64,000 bases of DNA from Hippophae tibetana (taxonomy: Eukaryota > Streptophyta > Magnoliopsida > Rosales > Elaeagnaceae). Location: the NCBI GenBank assembly GCA_037013495.1, contig CM072810.1:75066449-75130448 (forward strand), in the 5' to 3' direction. This document shows, in pieces, positions 37,511-50,576 of this stretch; the stretch's first letter is position 1, and each line of letters starts with the position of its first letter. The position numbers and the translations under genes were made by a program. The notes under the pieces were generated by a model. It was not told the origin of the DNA. It saw only the letters and a list, made by a program, of their open reading frames with translations, and made no database searches.

Positions 37511-39906
37511 CATCTTGATGTTGTTTTTGTTTGCGGATTTCGTTTCGTATTTATTTTTGAAACCATTGTATATTCTTCTTGACCTTTATTTCAATGTTCA
37601 ATCTATCTTTGTTCTTCATAAAAAAAAGAGTAGGAAAAAGAAGATGGGTTATACTCTTCACAGAATTAAAAATGAAAAATTTGATAAATAAGAATTCCAA
37701 CTTTAAACGGCAATAACTTTTGACTCGTACGCCGAAATTACTCTTATAATATATCAACCTAGACCTTGTAATGATTCCTATAATCTTATCTACGTGGCAG
37801 AAGAACCTCATTTTTTGAACGCAAATTCTCCCATTTATATCACCTACCGAGGTTTTAAAGTTTTTGTCGCATATATTCCTTTTTTTTTTTTTTGCTTTGG
37901 ATTTTCTTCAATACAAGTATAACGAATATTGAGGTGCCGACCAAAAGTGTGTTTAAAAATATTCTAAATATTTTCAATATCTATCAAATGTTCTCATGAT
38001 CATACAAATATACTCATTATCCTTCACAATTTATTTTTTTGGAATATAAAATTGAAAGATTAGTTTTCGAAGCCATTTACGTATAGCGATTTTCTTTTTT
38101 ACTGAATTGTTAAATTTAATATGTCTTATTTTTCATTATTATTTTAATGCTTTTTTTCTTCACGGATGGATTATGCACATTACGCAACTAAATAGCCACA
38201 TTAAAGTTGCATTATTTCTAAGGGTTTGTTCCGTATAAAAGAAAATAGTAGCCTTGGGATGGAGGAAGAACTGATAACAATTATGAAATTATTTTTTAGG
38301 AAGATTATTGCTTTTCTTTCTGAAATTCTTGATTGAATACTCGAATTCGACATATCAAAAGAAGTGATCATCCTTTTTGCCATCACAAGGTTGGGGTATT
38401 ATGGACTTCTTGATGTTGTTTTTGTTTGTGGATTTCGTTTCGTATTTATTTTTGAAACCATTGTATATTCTTCTTGACCTTTATTTCAATGTTCAATCTA
38501 TCTTTGTTCTTCATAAAAAAAAGAGTAGGAAAAACAAGATGGGTTATAATCTTCACAGTATTAAAAATGCAAAATTTGATAAATAAGAATTCCAACTTTA
38601 AACGGCAATAACTTTTGACTCGTACGCCGAAATTACTATTATAATATATCAACTTAGAACTTGTAATGATTCCTATAATCTTATCTACGTGGCAGAAGAA
38701 CCTCATTTTTTGAACGCAAATTCTCCCATTTACATCACCTACCGAGGTTTTAAAGTTTTGTCGCATATATTCCTTTTTTTTTTGCTTTGGATTTTGTTCA
38801 ATGCAATTATAAGGAATATTGAGGTGCCGACCAAAAGTGTGTTTAAAAATATTCTAAATATTTTCAATATCTATCAAATATTCTCATGATCATATAAATA
38901 TACTCATTATCCTTCACAATTTATTTTTTTGGAATATAAAATTGAAAGATTAGATTTCGGAGCCATTTACGTATAGCGATTTTCTTTTTTACGGAATTGT
39001 TAAATTTAATATGTCTTCTTTTTCATTATTATTTTTATGCTTTTTTTCTTCATGGATGGATTACGCACATTACACAACTAAATAGACACATTAAAGTTGC
39101 ATTACGTCTAAGGGTTTGTTCCGTGTAAAAGAAAATAGTAGCCTAGTGATGAAGGAAAAACTGATAACATTTATGAAATTATTTTTTAGGAAGATTATTG
39201 CTTTTCTTTCTGGAATTCTTGATTGAATACTCGAATTCGACATATCAAAAGAAGTGATTATCCTTTTTTTCCATCACATGGTTGGGGTATTATGGACATC
39301 TTGATGTTGTTTTTGTTTGTGGATTTCGTTTCGAATTTATTTTTGAAACCATTGTATATTCTTCTTGACCTTTATTTCAATGTTATATCTATCTTTGTTC
39401 TTCATAAAAAAAAGAGTAGGAAAAAGAAGATGGGTTATACTCTTCACAGTATTAAAAATGAAAAATTTGATAAATAAGAATTCCAACTTTAAACGGCAAT
39501 AACTTTTGACTCGTGCGCCGAAATTACTCTTATAATATATCAACTTAGACCTTGTAATGATTCCTATAATCTTATCTACGTGGCAGAAGAACCTCATTTT
39601 TTGAACGCAAATTCTCCCATTTATATCACCTACCGAGGTTTTAAAGTTTTTGTCGCATATATTCCTTTTTTTTTTTTTTGCTTTGGATTTTCTTCAATAC
39701 AAGTATAACGAATATTGAGGTGCCGACCAAAAGTGTGTTTAAAAATATTCTAAATATTTTCAATATCTATCAAATGTTCTCATGATCATACAAATATACT
39801 CATTATCCTTCACAATTTATTTTTTTGGAATATAAAATTGAAAGATTAGTTTTCGAAGCCATTTACGTATAGCGATTTTCTTTTTTACTGAATTGTTAAA
39901 TTTAAT
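37482..39906 (+). repeat. Copy 3 of the monomer 29-31 series (44 tail, 45, 46)
   Basis: From the middle of monomer 44 the markers follow 36-37-38 (30352 onward) at an offset of about 7130 bp, eight monomers: tttgcgg, ctgaaattcttg, ggaaaaacaagatg, ccgtgtaaaag and ccatcacatgg. Monomer 44 itself is a join, with a head like 27 and 51 (ttcattacggatgg, aaagtagcattatttc, attcttgcttgaatac) and a tail like 29. The switch lies near 37510, the same place where the preceding identical block ends, so one exchange explains both. Confidence 0.8.
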
Positions 39907-40797
39907 ATGTCTTATTTTTCATTATTATTTTAATGCTTTTTTTCTTCACGGATGGATTATGCACATTACGCAACTAAATAGTCACATTAAAGTTGCATTA
40001 TTTCTAAGGGTTTGTTCCGTATAAAAGAAAATAGTAGCCTTGGGATGGAGGAAGAACTGATAACAATTATGAAATTATTTTTTAGGAAGATTATTGCTTT
40101 TCTTTCTGGAATTCTTGATTGAAAACTCGAATTCGACATATCAAAAGAAGTGATCATCCTTTTTGCCATCACAAGGTTGGGGTATTATGGACTTCTTGAT
40201 GTTGTTTTTGTTTGTGGATTTCGTTTCGTATTTATTTTTGAAACCATTGTATATTCTTCTTGACCTTTATTTCAATGTTCAATCTATCTTTGTTCTTCGT
40301 AAAAAAAAAGAGGAGGAAAAAGAAGATGGGTTATACTCTTCACAGTATTAAAAAAAGAAAATGTGATAAATAAGAATTCTAACTTTAAACGGCAATAACT
40401 TTTGACTCGTACACCGAAATTACTATTATAATATATCAAGTTAGAACTTGTAACGATTCCTATAATCTTATCTACGTGGCAGAAGAACCTCATTTTTTGA
40501 ACGCAAATTCTCCCATTTATATCACCTACCGAGGTTTTAATGTTTTTTTCGCATATGTTCCTTTTTTTTTGCTTTGGATTTTGTTCAATGAAACCATAAC
40601 GAATATTGAGGTGCCGACCAAAAGTGTGTTTAAAAATATTCTAAATATTTTCAATATCTATCAAATATTCTCATGATCATATAAATATACTCATTATCCG
40701 TCACAATTTATTTTTTTGGAATATAAAATTGAAAGATTAGATTTCGAAGCCATTTATGTATAGCGATTTTCTTTTTTACGGAATTGTTAAATTTAAT
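39907..40797 (+). repeat. Monomer 47: fine-scale mosaic of types 32 and 33
   Basis: The head follows 32/39 (gcattatttctaaggg, taacaattatg), then changes near 40090-40110 to 33/40 (ctggaattcttg, gattgaaaactcg). It then shows cacaaggttgg (not 33), gttcttcgtaaaa (33), aaagaggaggaaa (32), gtattaaaaaaagaaaatg (33), catttatatcacctaccg (32) and finally tgtttttttcgcatatgttcc (33). This back-and-forth within one monomer cannot come from a single crossover and points to repeated short conversion patches. Confidence 0.8.
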
Positions 40798-43751
40798 ATG
40801 TCTTATTTTTCATTATTATTTTTATGCTTTTTTTCTTCATGGATGGATTATGCACATTACACAACTAAATAGACACATTAAAGTTGCATTACGTCTAAGG
40901 GTTTCTTCCGTATAAAATAAAATAGTAGCCTTGTGATGAAGGAAGAACTAATAACATTTATGAAATTATTTTTTAGGAAGATTATTGCTTTTCTTTCTGG
41001 AATTCTTGATTGAATACTCGATTTCGACATATCAAAAGAAGTGATCATCCTTTTTGCCATCACAAGGTTGGGGTATTATGGACTTGTTGATGTTGTTTTT
41101 GTCTGTGGATTTCGTTTCGTATTTATTTTTGAAACCATTGTATCTTCTTCTTGACCATTATTTCAAGGTTCAATCTATCTTTGTTCTTCATAAAAAAAAG
41201 AGTAGGAAAAAGAAGATGGGTTATACTCATCACAGTATTAAAAAAGGAAAATTTGATAAATAAGAATTCCAACTTTAAACGGCCATAACTTTTGACTCGT
41301 ACACTGAAATTACTATTATAATATATCAAGTTAGAACTTGTAACGATTCCTATAATCTTATCTACGTGGCAGAAGAACGTCATTTTGTGAACACAAATTC
41401 TCCCAATTACATCACCTACCGAGGGTTTAATGTTTTTTTCGCATATGTTCCTTTTTTTTGCTTTGTATTTTGTTCAATGCAATTATAACGAATATTGAGG
41501 TGCCGACCAAAAGTGTGTTTAAAAATATTCTAAATATTTTCAATATCTATCAAATGTTCTCATGATCATACAAATATACTCATTATCCTTCACAATTTAT
41601 TTTTTTGGAATATAAAATTGAAAGATTAGTTTTCGAAGCCATTTACGTATAGCGATTTTCTTTATTACTGAATTGTTAAATTTAATATGTCTTATTTTTC
41701 ATTATTATTTTATGCTTTTTTTCTTCACGGATGGATTATGCACAATACACAACTAAATAGCCGCATTAAAGTTGCATTATGTCTAAGTGTTTGTTCCGTA
41801 TAAAAGAAAATAGTAGCCTTGTGATGGAGGAAGAACTAATAACATTTATGAAATTATTTTTTAGGAAGATTATTGCTTTTCTTTCTGGAGTTCTTGATTG
41901 AATGCTCGAATTCGACATATCAAAAGAAGTGATCTTCCTTTTTGCCATCACAAGGTTGGGGTATTATGGACTTGTTGATGTTGTTTTTGTGGGTGGATTT
42001 CGTTTCGTATTTATTTTTGAAACCATTGTATCTTCTTCTTGACCTTTATTTCAATGTTCAATCAATCTTTGTTCTTCATAAAAAAAAGAGTAGGAAAAAG
42101 AAGATGGGTTATACTCTTCACACTATTAAAAAAAGAAAATGTGATAAATAAGAATTCCAACTTTAAACAACCATAACTTTTGACTCGTACCGCGAAATTA
42201 CTATTATAATATATCAAGTTAGAACTTGTAACGATTTCTATAATCTTATCTACGTGGAAGAAGAACCTCATTTTTTGAACGAAAATTCTCCCATTTACAT
42301 CACCTACCGAGGTTTTAAAGTTTTTGTCGCATATATTCCTTTTTTTTTGCTTTGGATTTTGTTCAATGCAATTATAAGGAATATTGAGGTGCCGACCAAA
42401 AGTGTGTTTAAAAATATTCTAAATATTTTCAATATCTATCAAATATTCTCATGATCATATAAATATATTCATTATCCTTCACAATTTATTTTTTTGGAAT
42501 ATAAAATTGAAAGATTAGATTTCGAAGCCATTTACGTATAGCGATTTTCTTTTTTACGAAATTGTTAAATTTAATATGTCTTATTTTTCATTATTATTTT
42601 TATGCTTTTTTTCTTCATGGATGGATTACGCACATTACACAACTTAATAGACACATTAAAGTTGCATTACGTCTAAGGGTTTGTTCCGTATAAAAGAAAA
42701 TAGTAGCTTTGTGAGGAAGGAAAAACTGATAACATTTATGAAATTATTTTTTAGGAAGATTATTGCTTTTCTTTCTGGAATTCTTGATTGAATACTCGAA
42801 TTCGACATATCAAAAGAAGTGATTATCCATTTTGCCATCACAAGGTTGGGATATTATGGACTTCTTGATGTTGTTTTTGTTTGTGGATTTCGTTTCGTAT
42901 TTATATTTGAAACCATTGTATATTCTTCTTGACCTTTATTTCAATGTTCAATCTATCTTTGTTCTTCATAAAAAAAAGAGTAGGAAAAAGAAGATGGGTT
43001 ATACACTTCACAGTATTAAAAATGCAAAATTTGCTAAATAAGAATTCCAACTTTAAACGGCAATAACTTTTGACTCGTACGCCGAAATTACTATTATAAT
43101 ATATCAACTTAGAACTTGTAAAGATTCCTATAATCTTATCTACGTGGCAGAAGAACCTCATTTTTTGAATGCAAATTCTCCCATTTACATCACCTACCGA
43201 GGTTTTAAAGTTTTTGTCGCATATATTCCTTTTTTTTTTGCTTTGTATTTTGTTCAATGCAATTATAACGAATATTGAGGTGCCGACCAAAAGTGTGTTT
43301 AAAAATATTCTAAATATTTTCAATATCTATCAAATGTTCTCATGATCATACAAATATACTCATTATCCTTCACAATTTATTTTTTTGGAATATAAAATTG
43401 AAAGATTAGTTTTCGAAGCCATTTACGTATAGCGATTTTCTTTTTTACTGAATTGTTAAATTTAATATGTCTTATTTTTCATTATTATTTTATGCTTTTT
43501 TTCATTACGGATGGATTATGCACATTACACAACTAAATAGCCACATTAAAGTAGCATTATTTCTAAGGGTTTGTTCCGTATAAAAGAAAATAGTAGCCTT
43601 GGGATGGAGGAAGAACTGATAACAATAATGAAATTATTTTTTTAGGAAGATTGTTGCTTTTCTTTCTGGAATTCTTGCTTGAATACTCGAATTCGACATA
43701 TCAAAAGAAGTGATCATCCTTTTTGCCATCACAAGGTTGGGGTATTATGGA
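40545..43751 (+). repeat. 3.2-kb near-identical block, copy 2 (end of 47 to mid 51)
   Basis: Partner of 34305-37510; monomers 48, 49 and 50 correspond to 41, 42 and 43. Shared rare variants show true copying: gggtttcttccg, ccattatttcaagg, acgtcattttgtgaacac, tctttattactg, gcacaatacac, gtaccgcgaaatt and gtagctttgtgagg. Three differences in 3.2 kb make it one of the youngest events visible here. Confidence 0.9.
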
Positions 43752-44356
43752 CTTCTTGATGTTGTTTTTGTTTGTGGATTTCGTTTCGTATTTATTTTTG
43801 AACCCATTGTATATTCTTCTTGACCTTTATTTCAATGTTCAATCTATCTTTGTTCTTCATAAAAAAAAGAGTAGGAAAAAGAAGATGGGTTATACTCTTC
43901 ACAGTAATAAAAATGCAAAATTTGATAAATAAGAATTCCAACTTTAAACGGCAATAACTTTTGACTCGTACGCCGAAATTACTCTTATAATATATCAACT
44001 TAGAACTTGTAATGAATCCTATAATCTTATCTATGTGGCAGAAGAACCTCATTTTTTGAACGCAAATTCTCCCATTTACATCACCTACCAAGGTTTTAAA
44101 GTTTTGTCGCTTATATTCCTTTTTTTTTTGCTTTGGATTTTGTTCAATGCAATTATAAGGAATATTGAGGTGCCGACCAAAAGTGTGTTTAAATATATTC
44201 TAAATATTTTCAATATCTATCAAATATTCTCATGATCATATAAATATACTCATTATCCTTCACAATTTATTTTTTTGGAATATAAAATTGAAAGATTAGA
44301 TTTCGAAGCCATTTACGTATAGCGATTTTCTTTTTTACGGAATTGTTAAATTTAGT
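43467..44356 (+). repeat. Monomer 51: type 27 with private changes
   Basis: The head equals monomer 44 (ttcattacggatgg, attcttgcttgaatac). The tail is like 27 rather than 29: gacttcttgatg, tttgtgg, caaaatttg, gttttgtcgc and caattataagg. Private bases are gaacccattg, agtaataaaaatgc, tctatgtggc, cacctaccaagg and gtcgcttatattcc. It is probably the more intact version of the type whose tail was replaced in monomer 44. Confidence 0.75.
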
Positions 44357-45246
44357 ATGTCTTATTTTTCATTATTATTTTTATGCTTTTTTTCTTCATG
44401 GATGGATTACGCACATTACACAACTAAATAGACACATTAAAGTTGCATTACGTCTAAGGGTTTGTTCCGTATAAAAGAAAATAGTAGCCTAGTGATGAAG
44501 GAAAAACTGATAACATTTATGAAATTATTTTTTAGGAAGATTATTGCTTTTCTTTCTGGAATTCTTGATTGAATACTCGAATTCGACATATCAAAAGAAG
44601 TGATTATCCTTTTTTTCCATCACAAGGTTGGGGTATTATGGACTTGTTGATGTTGTTTTTGTCTGTGGATTTCGTTTCGTACTTATTTTTGAAACCATTG
44701 TATCTTCTTCTTGACCATTATTTCAAGCTTCAATCTATCTTTGTTCTTCATAAAAAAAAGAGTAGGAAAAAGAAGATGGGTTATACTCATCACAGTATTA
44801 AAAAAGGAAAATTTGATAAATAAGAATTCCAACTTTAAACGGCCATAACTTTTGACTCGTACACTGAAATTACTATTATAATATATCAAGTTAGAACTTG
44901 TAACGATTCCTATAATCTTATCTACGTGGCAGAAGAACGTCATTTTGTGAACACAAATTCTCCCAATTACATCACCTACCGAGGGTTTAATGTTTTTTTC
45001 GCATATGTTCCTTTTTTTTGCTTTGTATTTTGTTCAATGCAATTATAACGAATATTGAGGTGCCGACCAAAAGTGTGTTTAAAAATATTCTAAATATTTT
45101 CAATATCTATCAAATGTTCTCACGATCATACAAATATACTCATTATCCTTCACAATTTATTTTTTTGGAATATAAAATTGAAATATTAGTTTTCGAAGCC
45201 ATTTACGTATAGCGATTTTCTTTATTACTGAATTGTTAAATTTAAT
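44357..45246 (+). repeat. Monomer 52: chimera, type 31 head and type 41 tail
   Basis: The head has agcctagtgatg and the T-rich run before ccatcac of types 31, 38 and 46. From about 44636 it has gacttgttgatg, tttttgtctgtgg, ccattatttcaag, catcacagtattaaaaaagg and cgtcattttgtgaacac of types 41 and 48. The switch lies in the conserved cacaaggttggggtattatg stretch. Types 31 and 41 are two to three monomers apart elsewhere, so the join removes whole monomers while keeping register. Confidence 0.85.
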
Positions 45247-46880
45247 ATGTCTTATTTTTCATTATTATTTTATGCTTTTTTTCTTCACGGATGGATTATG
45301 CACAATACACAACTAAATAGCCACATTAAAGTTGCATTATGTCTAAGGGTTTGTTCCGTATAAAAGAAAATAGTAGCCTTGTGATGGAGGAAGAACTAAT
45401 AACATTTATGAAATTATTTTTTAGGAAGATTATTGCTTTTCTTTCTGGAGTTCTTGATTGAATGCTCGAATTCGACATATCAAAAGAAGTGATCTTCCTT
45501 TTTGCCATCACAAGGTTGGGGTATTATGGACTTGTTGATGTTGTTTTTGTGGGTGGATTTCGTTTCGTATTTATTTTTGAAACCATTGTATCTTCTTCTT
45601 GACCTTTACTTCAATGTTCAATCAATCTTTGTTCTTCATAAAAAAAAGAGTAGGAAAAAGAAGATGGGTTATACTCTTCACACTATTAACAAAAGAAAAT
45701 GTGATAAATAAGAATTCCAACTTTAAACAACCATAACTTTTGACTCGTACCACGAAATTACTATTATAATATATCAAGTTAGAACTTGTAACGATTTCTA
45801 TAATCTTATCTACGTGGAAGAAGAACCTCATTTTTTGAACGAAAATTCTCCCATTTACATCACCTACCGAGGTTTTAAAGTTTTTGTCGCATATATTCCT
45901 TTTTTTTTTGCTTTGGATTTTGTTCAATGCAATTATAAGGAATATTGAGGTGCCGACCAAAAGTGTGTTTAAAAATATTCTAAATATTTTCAATATCTAT
46001 CAAATATTCTCATGATCATATAAATATATTCATTATCCTTCACAATTTATTTTTTTGGAATATAAAATTGAAAGATTAGATTTCAAAGCCATTTACGTAT
46101 AGCGATTTTCTTTTTTACGGAATTGTTAAATTTAATATGTCTTATTTTTCATTATTATTTTTATGCTTTTTTTCTTCATGGATGGATTACGCACATTACA
46201 CAACTTAATAGACACATTAAAGTTGCATTACGTCTAAGGGTTTGTTCCGTATAAAAGAAAATAGTAGCTTTGTGAGGAAGGAAAAACTGATAACATTTAT
46301 GAAATTATTTTTTAGGAAGATTATTACTTTTCTTTCTGGAATTCTTGATTGAATACTCGAATTCGACATATCAAAAGAAGTGATTATCCATTTTGCCATC
46401 ACAAGGTTGGGGTATTATGGACTTCTTGATGTTTTTGTTTGTGGATTTCGTTTCGTATTTATATTTGAAACCATTGTATATTCTTCTTGACCTTTATTTC
46501 AATGTTCAATCTATCTTTGTTCTTCATAAAAAAAAGAGTAGGAAAAACAAGATGGGTTATACACTTCACAGTATTAAAAATGCAAAATTTGATAAATAAG
46601 AATTCCAACTTTAAACGGCAATAACTTTTGACTCGTACGCCGAAATTACTATTATAATATATCAACTTAGACCTTGTAAAGATTCCTATAATCTTATCTA
46701 CGTGGCAGAAGAACCTCATTTTTTTAACGCAAATTCTCCCATTTACATCACCTACCGAGGTTTTAAAGTTTTTGTCGCATATATTCCTTTTTTTTTTGCT
46801 TTGTATTTTGTTCAATGCAATTATAACGAATATTGAGGTGCCGACCAAAAGTGTGTTTAAAAATATTCTAAATATTTTCA
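44640..46880 (+). repeat. Third copy of the monomer 41-43 series (52 tail, 53, 54)
   Basis: Follows 48 tail-49-50 at an offset of 3560 bp (four monomers) and 41 tail-42-43 at 9800 bp. It shows more changes than the other two copies show to each other: caagcttc for caaggttc, cacgatcat for catgatcat, ccacatt for ccgcatt, taagggtttg for taagtgtttg, tattaacaaaag and a 3-bp deletion (gatgtttttg) near 46430. It is therefore older than the 6240-bp duplication. Confidence 0.8.
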
Positions 46881-47024
46881 ATATCTATCAAATGTTCTCA
46901 TGATCAAACAAATATACTCATTATCCTTCACAATTTATTTTTTTGGAATATTAAATTGAAAGATTAGATTTCGAAGCCATTTACGTATAGCGATTTTCTT
47001 TTTTACTGAATTGTTAAATTTAAT

Positions 47025-48798
47025 ATGTCTTATTTTTCATTATTATTTTTATGCTTTTTTTCTCACGGATGGATTATGCACATTACACAACTAAATAGAC
47101 ACATTAAAGTTGCATTATATCTAAGGCTTTGTTCCGTATAAAAAAAATAGTAGCCATGTGATGGAGGAAGAACTAATAACATTTATGAAATTATTTTTTA
47201 GGAAGATTATTGCTTTTCTTTCTGGAGTTCTGGGTTGAATGCTCGAATTCAACATATCAAAAGAAGTGATCATCCTTTCTGCCATCACAAGGTTGGGGTA
47301 TTATGGACTTCTTGATGTTGTTTTTGTTTGTGGATTTCGTTTCGTATTTATTTTTGAAACGATTGTACATTCTTCTTGACCTTTATTTCAATGTTCTATC
47401 AATCTTTGTTTTTCATATAAAAAAGAGTAGGAAAAAGAAGATGGGTTATACTCTTCACAGTATTAAAAATGCAAAATTTGATAAATAAGAATTCCAACTT
47501 TAAACGGCAATAACTTTTGACTCGTACGCCGAAAGTACTATTATAATATATCAACTTAGACCTTGTAACGATTCCTATAATCTTATCTACGTGGAAGAAG
47601 AACCTCATTTTTTGAACGCAAATTCTCCCATTTACATCACCTACCGAGGTTTTAAAGTTTTTGTCGCATATATTCCTTTTTTTTGCTTTGGATTTTCTTC
47701 AATGCAAGTATAAGGAATATTGAGGTGCCGACCAAAAGTGTGTTTAAAAATATTCTAAATATTTTCAATATCTATCAAATGTTCTCATGATCATACAAAT
47801 ATACTCATTATCCTTCACAATTTATTTTTTTGGAATATAAAATTGAAAGATTTGATTTCGAAGCCATTTACGTATAGCGATTTTCTTTTTTACGGAATTG
47901 TTAAATTTAATATGTCTTATTTTTCATTATTATTTTTATGCTTTTTCTTCACGGATGGATTATGCACGTTACACAACTAAATAGCCACATTAAAGTTGCA
48001 TTATTTCTAAGGGTTTGTTCCGTATAAAAGAAAATAGTAGCCTTGGGATGGAGGAAGAACTGATAACAATTATGAAATTATTTTTTAGGAAGATTATTGC
48101 TTTTCTTTCTGGAATTCTTGATTGAATACTCGAATTCGACATATCAAAAGAAGTGATCATCCTTTTTGCCATCACAAGGTTGGGGTATTATGGACTTCTT
48201 GATGTTGTTTTTGTTTGTGGATTTCGTTTCGTATTTATTTTTGAAACCATTGTATATTCTTCTTGACCTTTATTTCAATGTTCAATCTATCTTTGTTCTT
48301 CATAAAAAAAAGAGTAGGAAAAAGAAGATGGGTTATACTCTTCACAGTATTAAAAATGCAAAATTTGATAAATAAGAATTCCAACTTTAAACGGCAATAA
48401 CTTTTGACTCGTACGCCGAAATTACTATTATAATATATCAACTTAGAACTTGTAATGATTCCTATAATCTTATCTACGTGGCAGAAGAACCTCATTTTTT
48501 GAACGCAAATTCTCCCATTTACATCACCTACCGAGGTTTTAAGTTTTTGTCGCATATATTCCTTTTTTTTTGCATTGGATTTTGTTCAATGCAATTATAA
48601 GGAATATTGAGGTGCCGACCAAAAGTGTGTTTAAAAATATTCTAAATATTTTCAATATCTATCAAATATTCTCATGATCATATAAATATACTCATTATCC
48701 TTCACAATTTATTTTTTTGGAATATAAAATTGAAAGATTAGATTTCGAAGCCATTTACGTATAGCGATTTTCTTTTTTACGGAATTGTTAAATTTAAT
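47025..48798 (+). repeat. Monomers 55 and 56, unpaired
   Basis: Monomer 55 (47025-47911) has no close partner here. Private spellings include tttttttctcacggatgg, ctaaggctttgttcc, gtataaaaaaaatag, gttctgggttgaatgc, cgaattcaacatatc and cttttctgccatc. Monomer 56 (47912-48798) is close to types 27 and 32 (gcattatttctaaggg, cacgttacac) and has an unusually short run of T before cttcacgg. They separate the mixed-HOR zone from the duplicated and trimer zones to the right. Confidence 0.75.
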
Positions 48799-50576
48799 AT
48801 GTCTTCTTTTTCATTATTATTTTTATGCGTTTTTTCTTCCTGGATGGATTACGCACATGACACAACTAAATAGACACATTAAAGTTGCATTACGTCTAAG
48901 GGTTTGTTCCGTATAAAAGAAAATAGTAGCCTTGTGATGAAGGAAAAACTGATAACATTTATGAAATTATTTTTTAGGAAGATTATTGCTTTTCTTTCTG
49001 GAATTCTTGATTGAATACTCGAATTCGACATATCAAAAGAAGTGATTATCCTTTTTGCCATCACAAGGTTGGGGTATTATGGACTTCTTGATGTTGTTTT
49101 TGTTTGTGGATTTCGTTTCGTATTTACTTTCGAACCATTATATATTCTTCTTGACCTTTATTTCAATGTTCAATCTATCTTTGTTCTTCATAAAAAAAAG
49201 AGTAGGAAAAAGAAGATGGGTTATACTCTTCACAGTATTAAAAATGAAAAATTTGATAAATAAGAATTCCAACTTTAAACGGCAATAACTTTTGACTCGT
49301 ACGCCGATATTACTCTTATAATATATCAACTTAGAACTTGTAATGATTCCTATAATCTTATCTACGTGGCAGAAGAACCTCATTTTTTGAATGCAAATTC
49401 TCCCAATTACATCACCTACCGAGGTTTTAAAGTTTTTGTCGCATATATTCCTTTTTTTTTGCTTTGGATTTTCTTCAATACAAGTATAACGAATATTGAG
49501 GTGCCGAACAAAAGTGTGTTTAAAAATATTCTAAATATTTTCAATATCTATCAAATGTTCTCATGATCAAACAAATATACTCATTATCCTTCACAATTTA
49601 TTTTTTTGGAATATTAAATTGAAAGATTAGATTTCGAAGCCATTTACGTATAGCGATTTTCTTTTTTACGGAATTGTTAAATTTAATATGTCTTCTTTTT
49701 CATTATTATTTTTATGCGTTTTTTCTTCCTGGATGGATTACGCACATTACACAACTAAATAGACACATTAAAGTTGCATTACGTCTAAGGGTTTGTTCCG
49801 TATAAAAGAAAATAGTAGCCTTGTGATGAAGGAAAAACTGATAACATTTATGAAATTATTTTTTAGGAAGATTATTGCTTTTCTTTCTGGAATTCTTGAT
49901 TGAATACTCGAATTCGACATATCAAAAGAAGTGATTATCCTTTTTGCCATCACAAGGTTGGGGTATTATGGACTTCTTGATGTTGTTTTTGTTTGGGGAT
50001 TTCGTTTCGTATTTACTTTCGAACCATTATATATTCTTCTTGACCTTTATTTCAATGTTCAATCTATCTTTGTTCTTCATAAAAAAAAGAGTAGGAAAAA
50101 GAAGATGGGTTATACTCTTCACAGTATTAAAAATGAAAAATTTGATAAATAAGAATTCCAACTTTAAACGGCAATAACTTTTGACTCGTACGCCGATATT
50201 ACTCTTATAATATATCAACTTAGAACTTGTAATGATTCCTATAATCTTATCTACGTGGCAGAAGAACCTCATTTTTTGAATGCAAATTCTCCCAATTACA
50301 TCACCTACCGAGGTTTTAAAGTTTTTGTCGCATATATTCCTTTTTTTTTGCTTTGGATTTTCTTCAATACAAGTATAACGAATATTGAGGTGCCGAACAA
50401 AAGTGTGTTTAAAAATATTCTAAATATTTTCAATATCTATCAAATGTTCTCATGATCATACAAATATACTCATTATCCTTCACAATTTATTTTTTTGGAA
50501 TATAAAATTGAAAGATTAGTTTTCGAAGCCATTTACGTATAGCGATTTCCTTTTTTACTGAATTGTTAAATTTAAT
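48799..50576 (+). repeat. Tandem duplication of one monomer (57 and 58)
   Basis: 48799-49687 and 49688-50576 are adjacent 889-bp copies. They share otherwise rare variants: tttatgcgttttttcttcctgg, atttactttcgaaccatta, gtacgccgatattactc, gaatgcaaattctcccaatt and gccgaacaaaag. Seen differences are catgacac against cattacac, tttgtgg against tttgggg, and the last 120 bases, where 57 has gatcaaacaaa and ggaatattaaatt while 58 has the common spelling. The same pair of rare variants appears at the end of monomer 54 (46905 and 46948). Confidence 0.85.
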
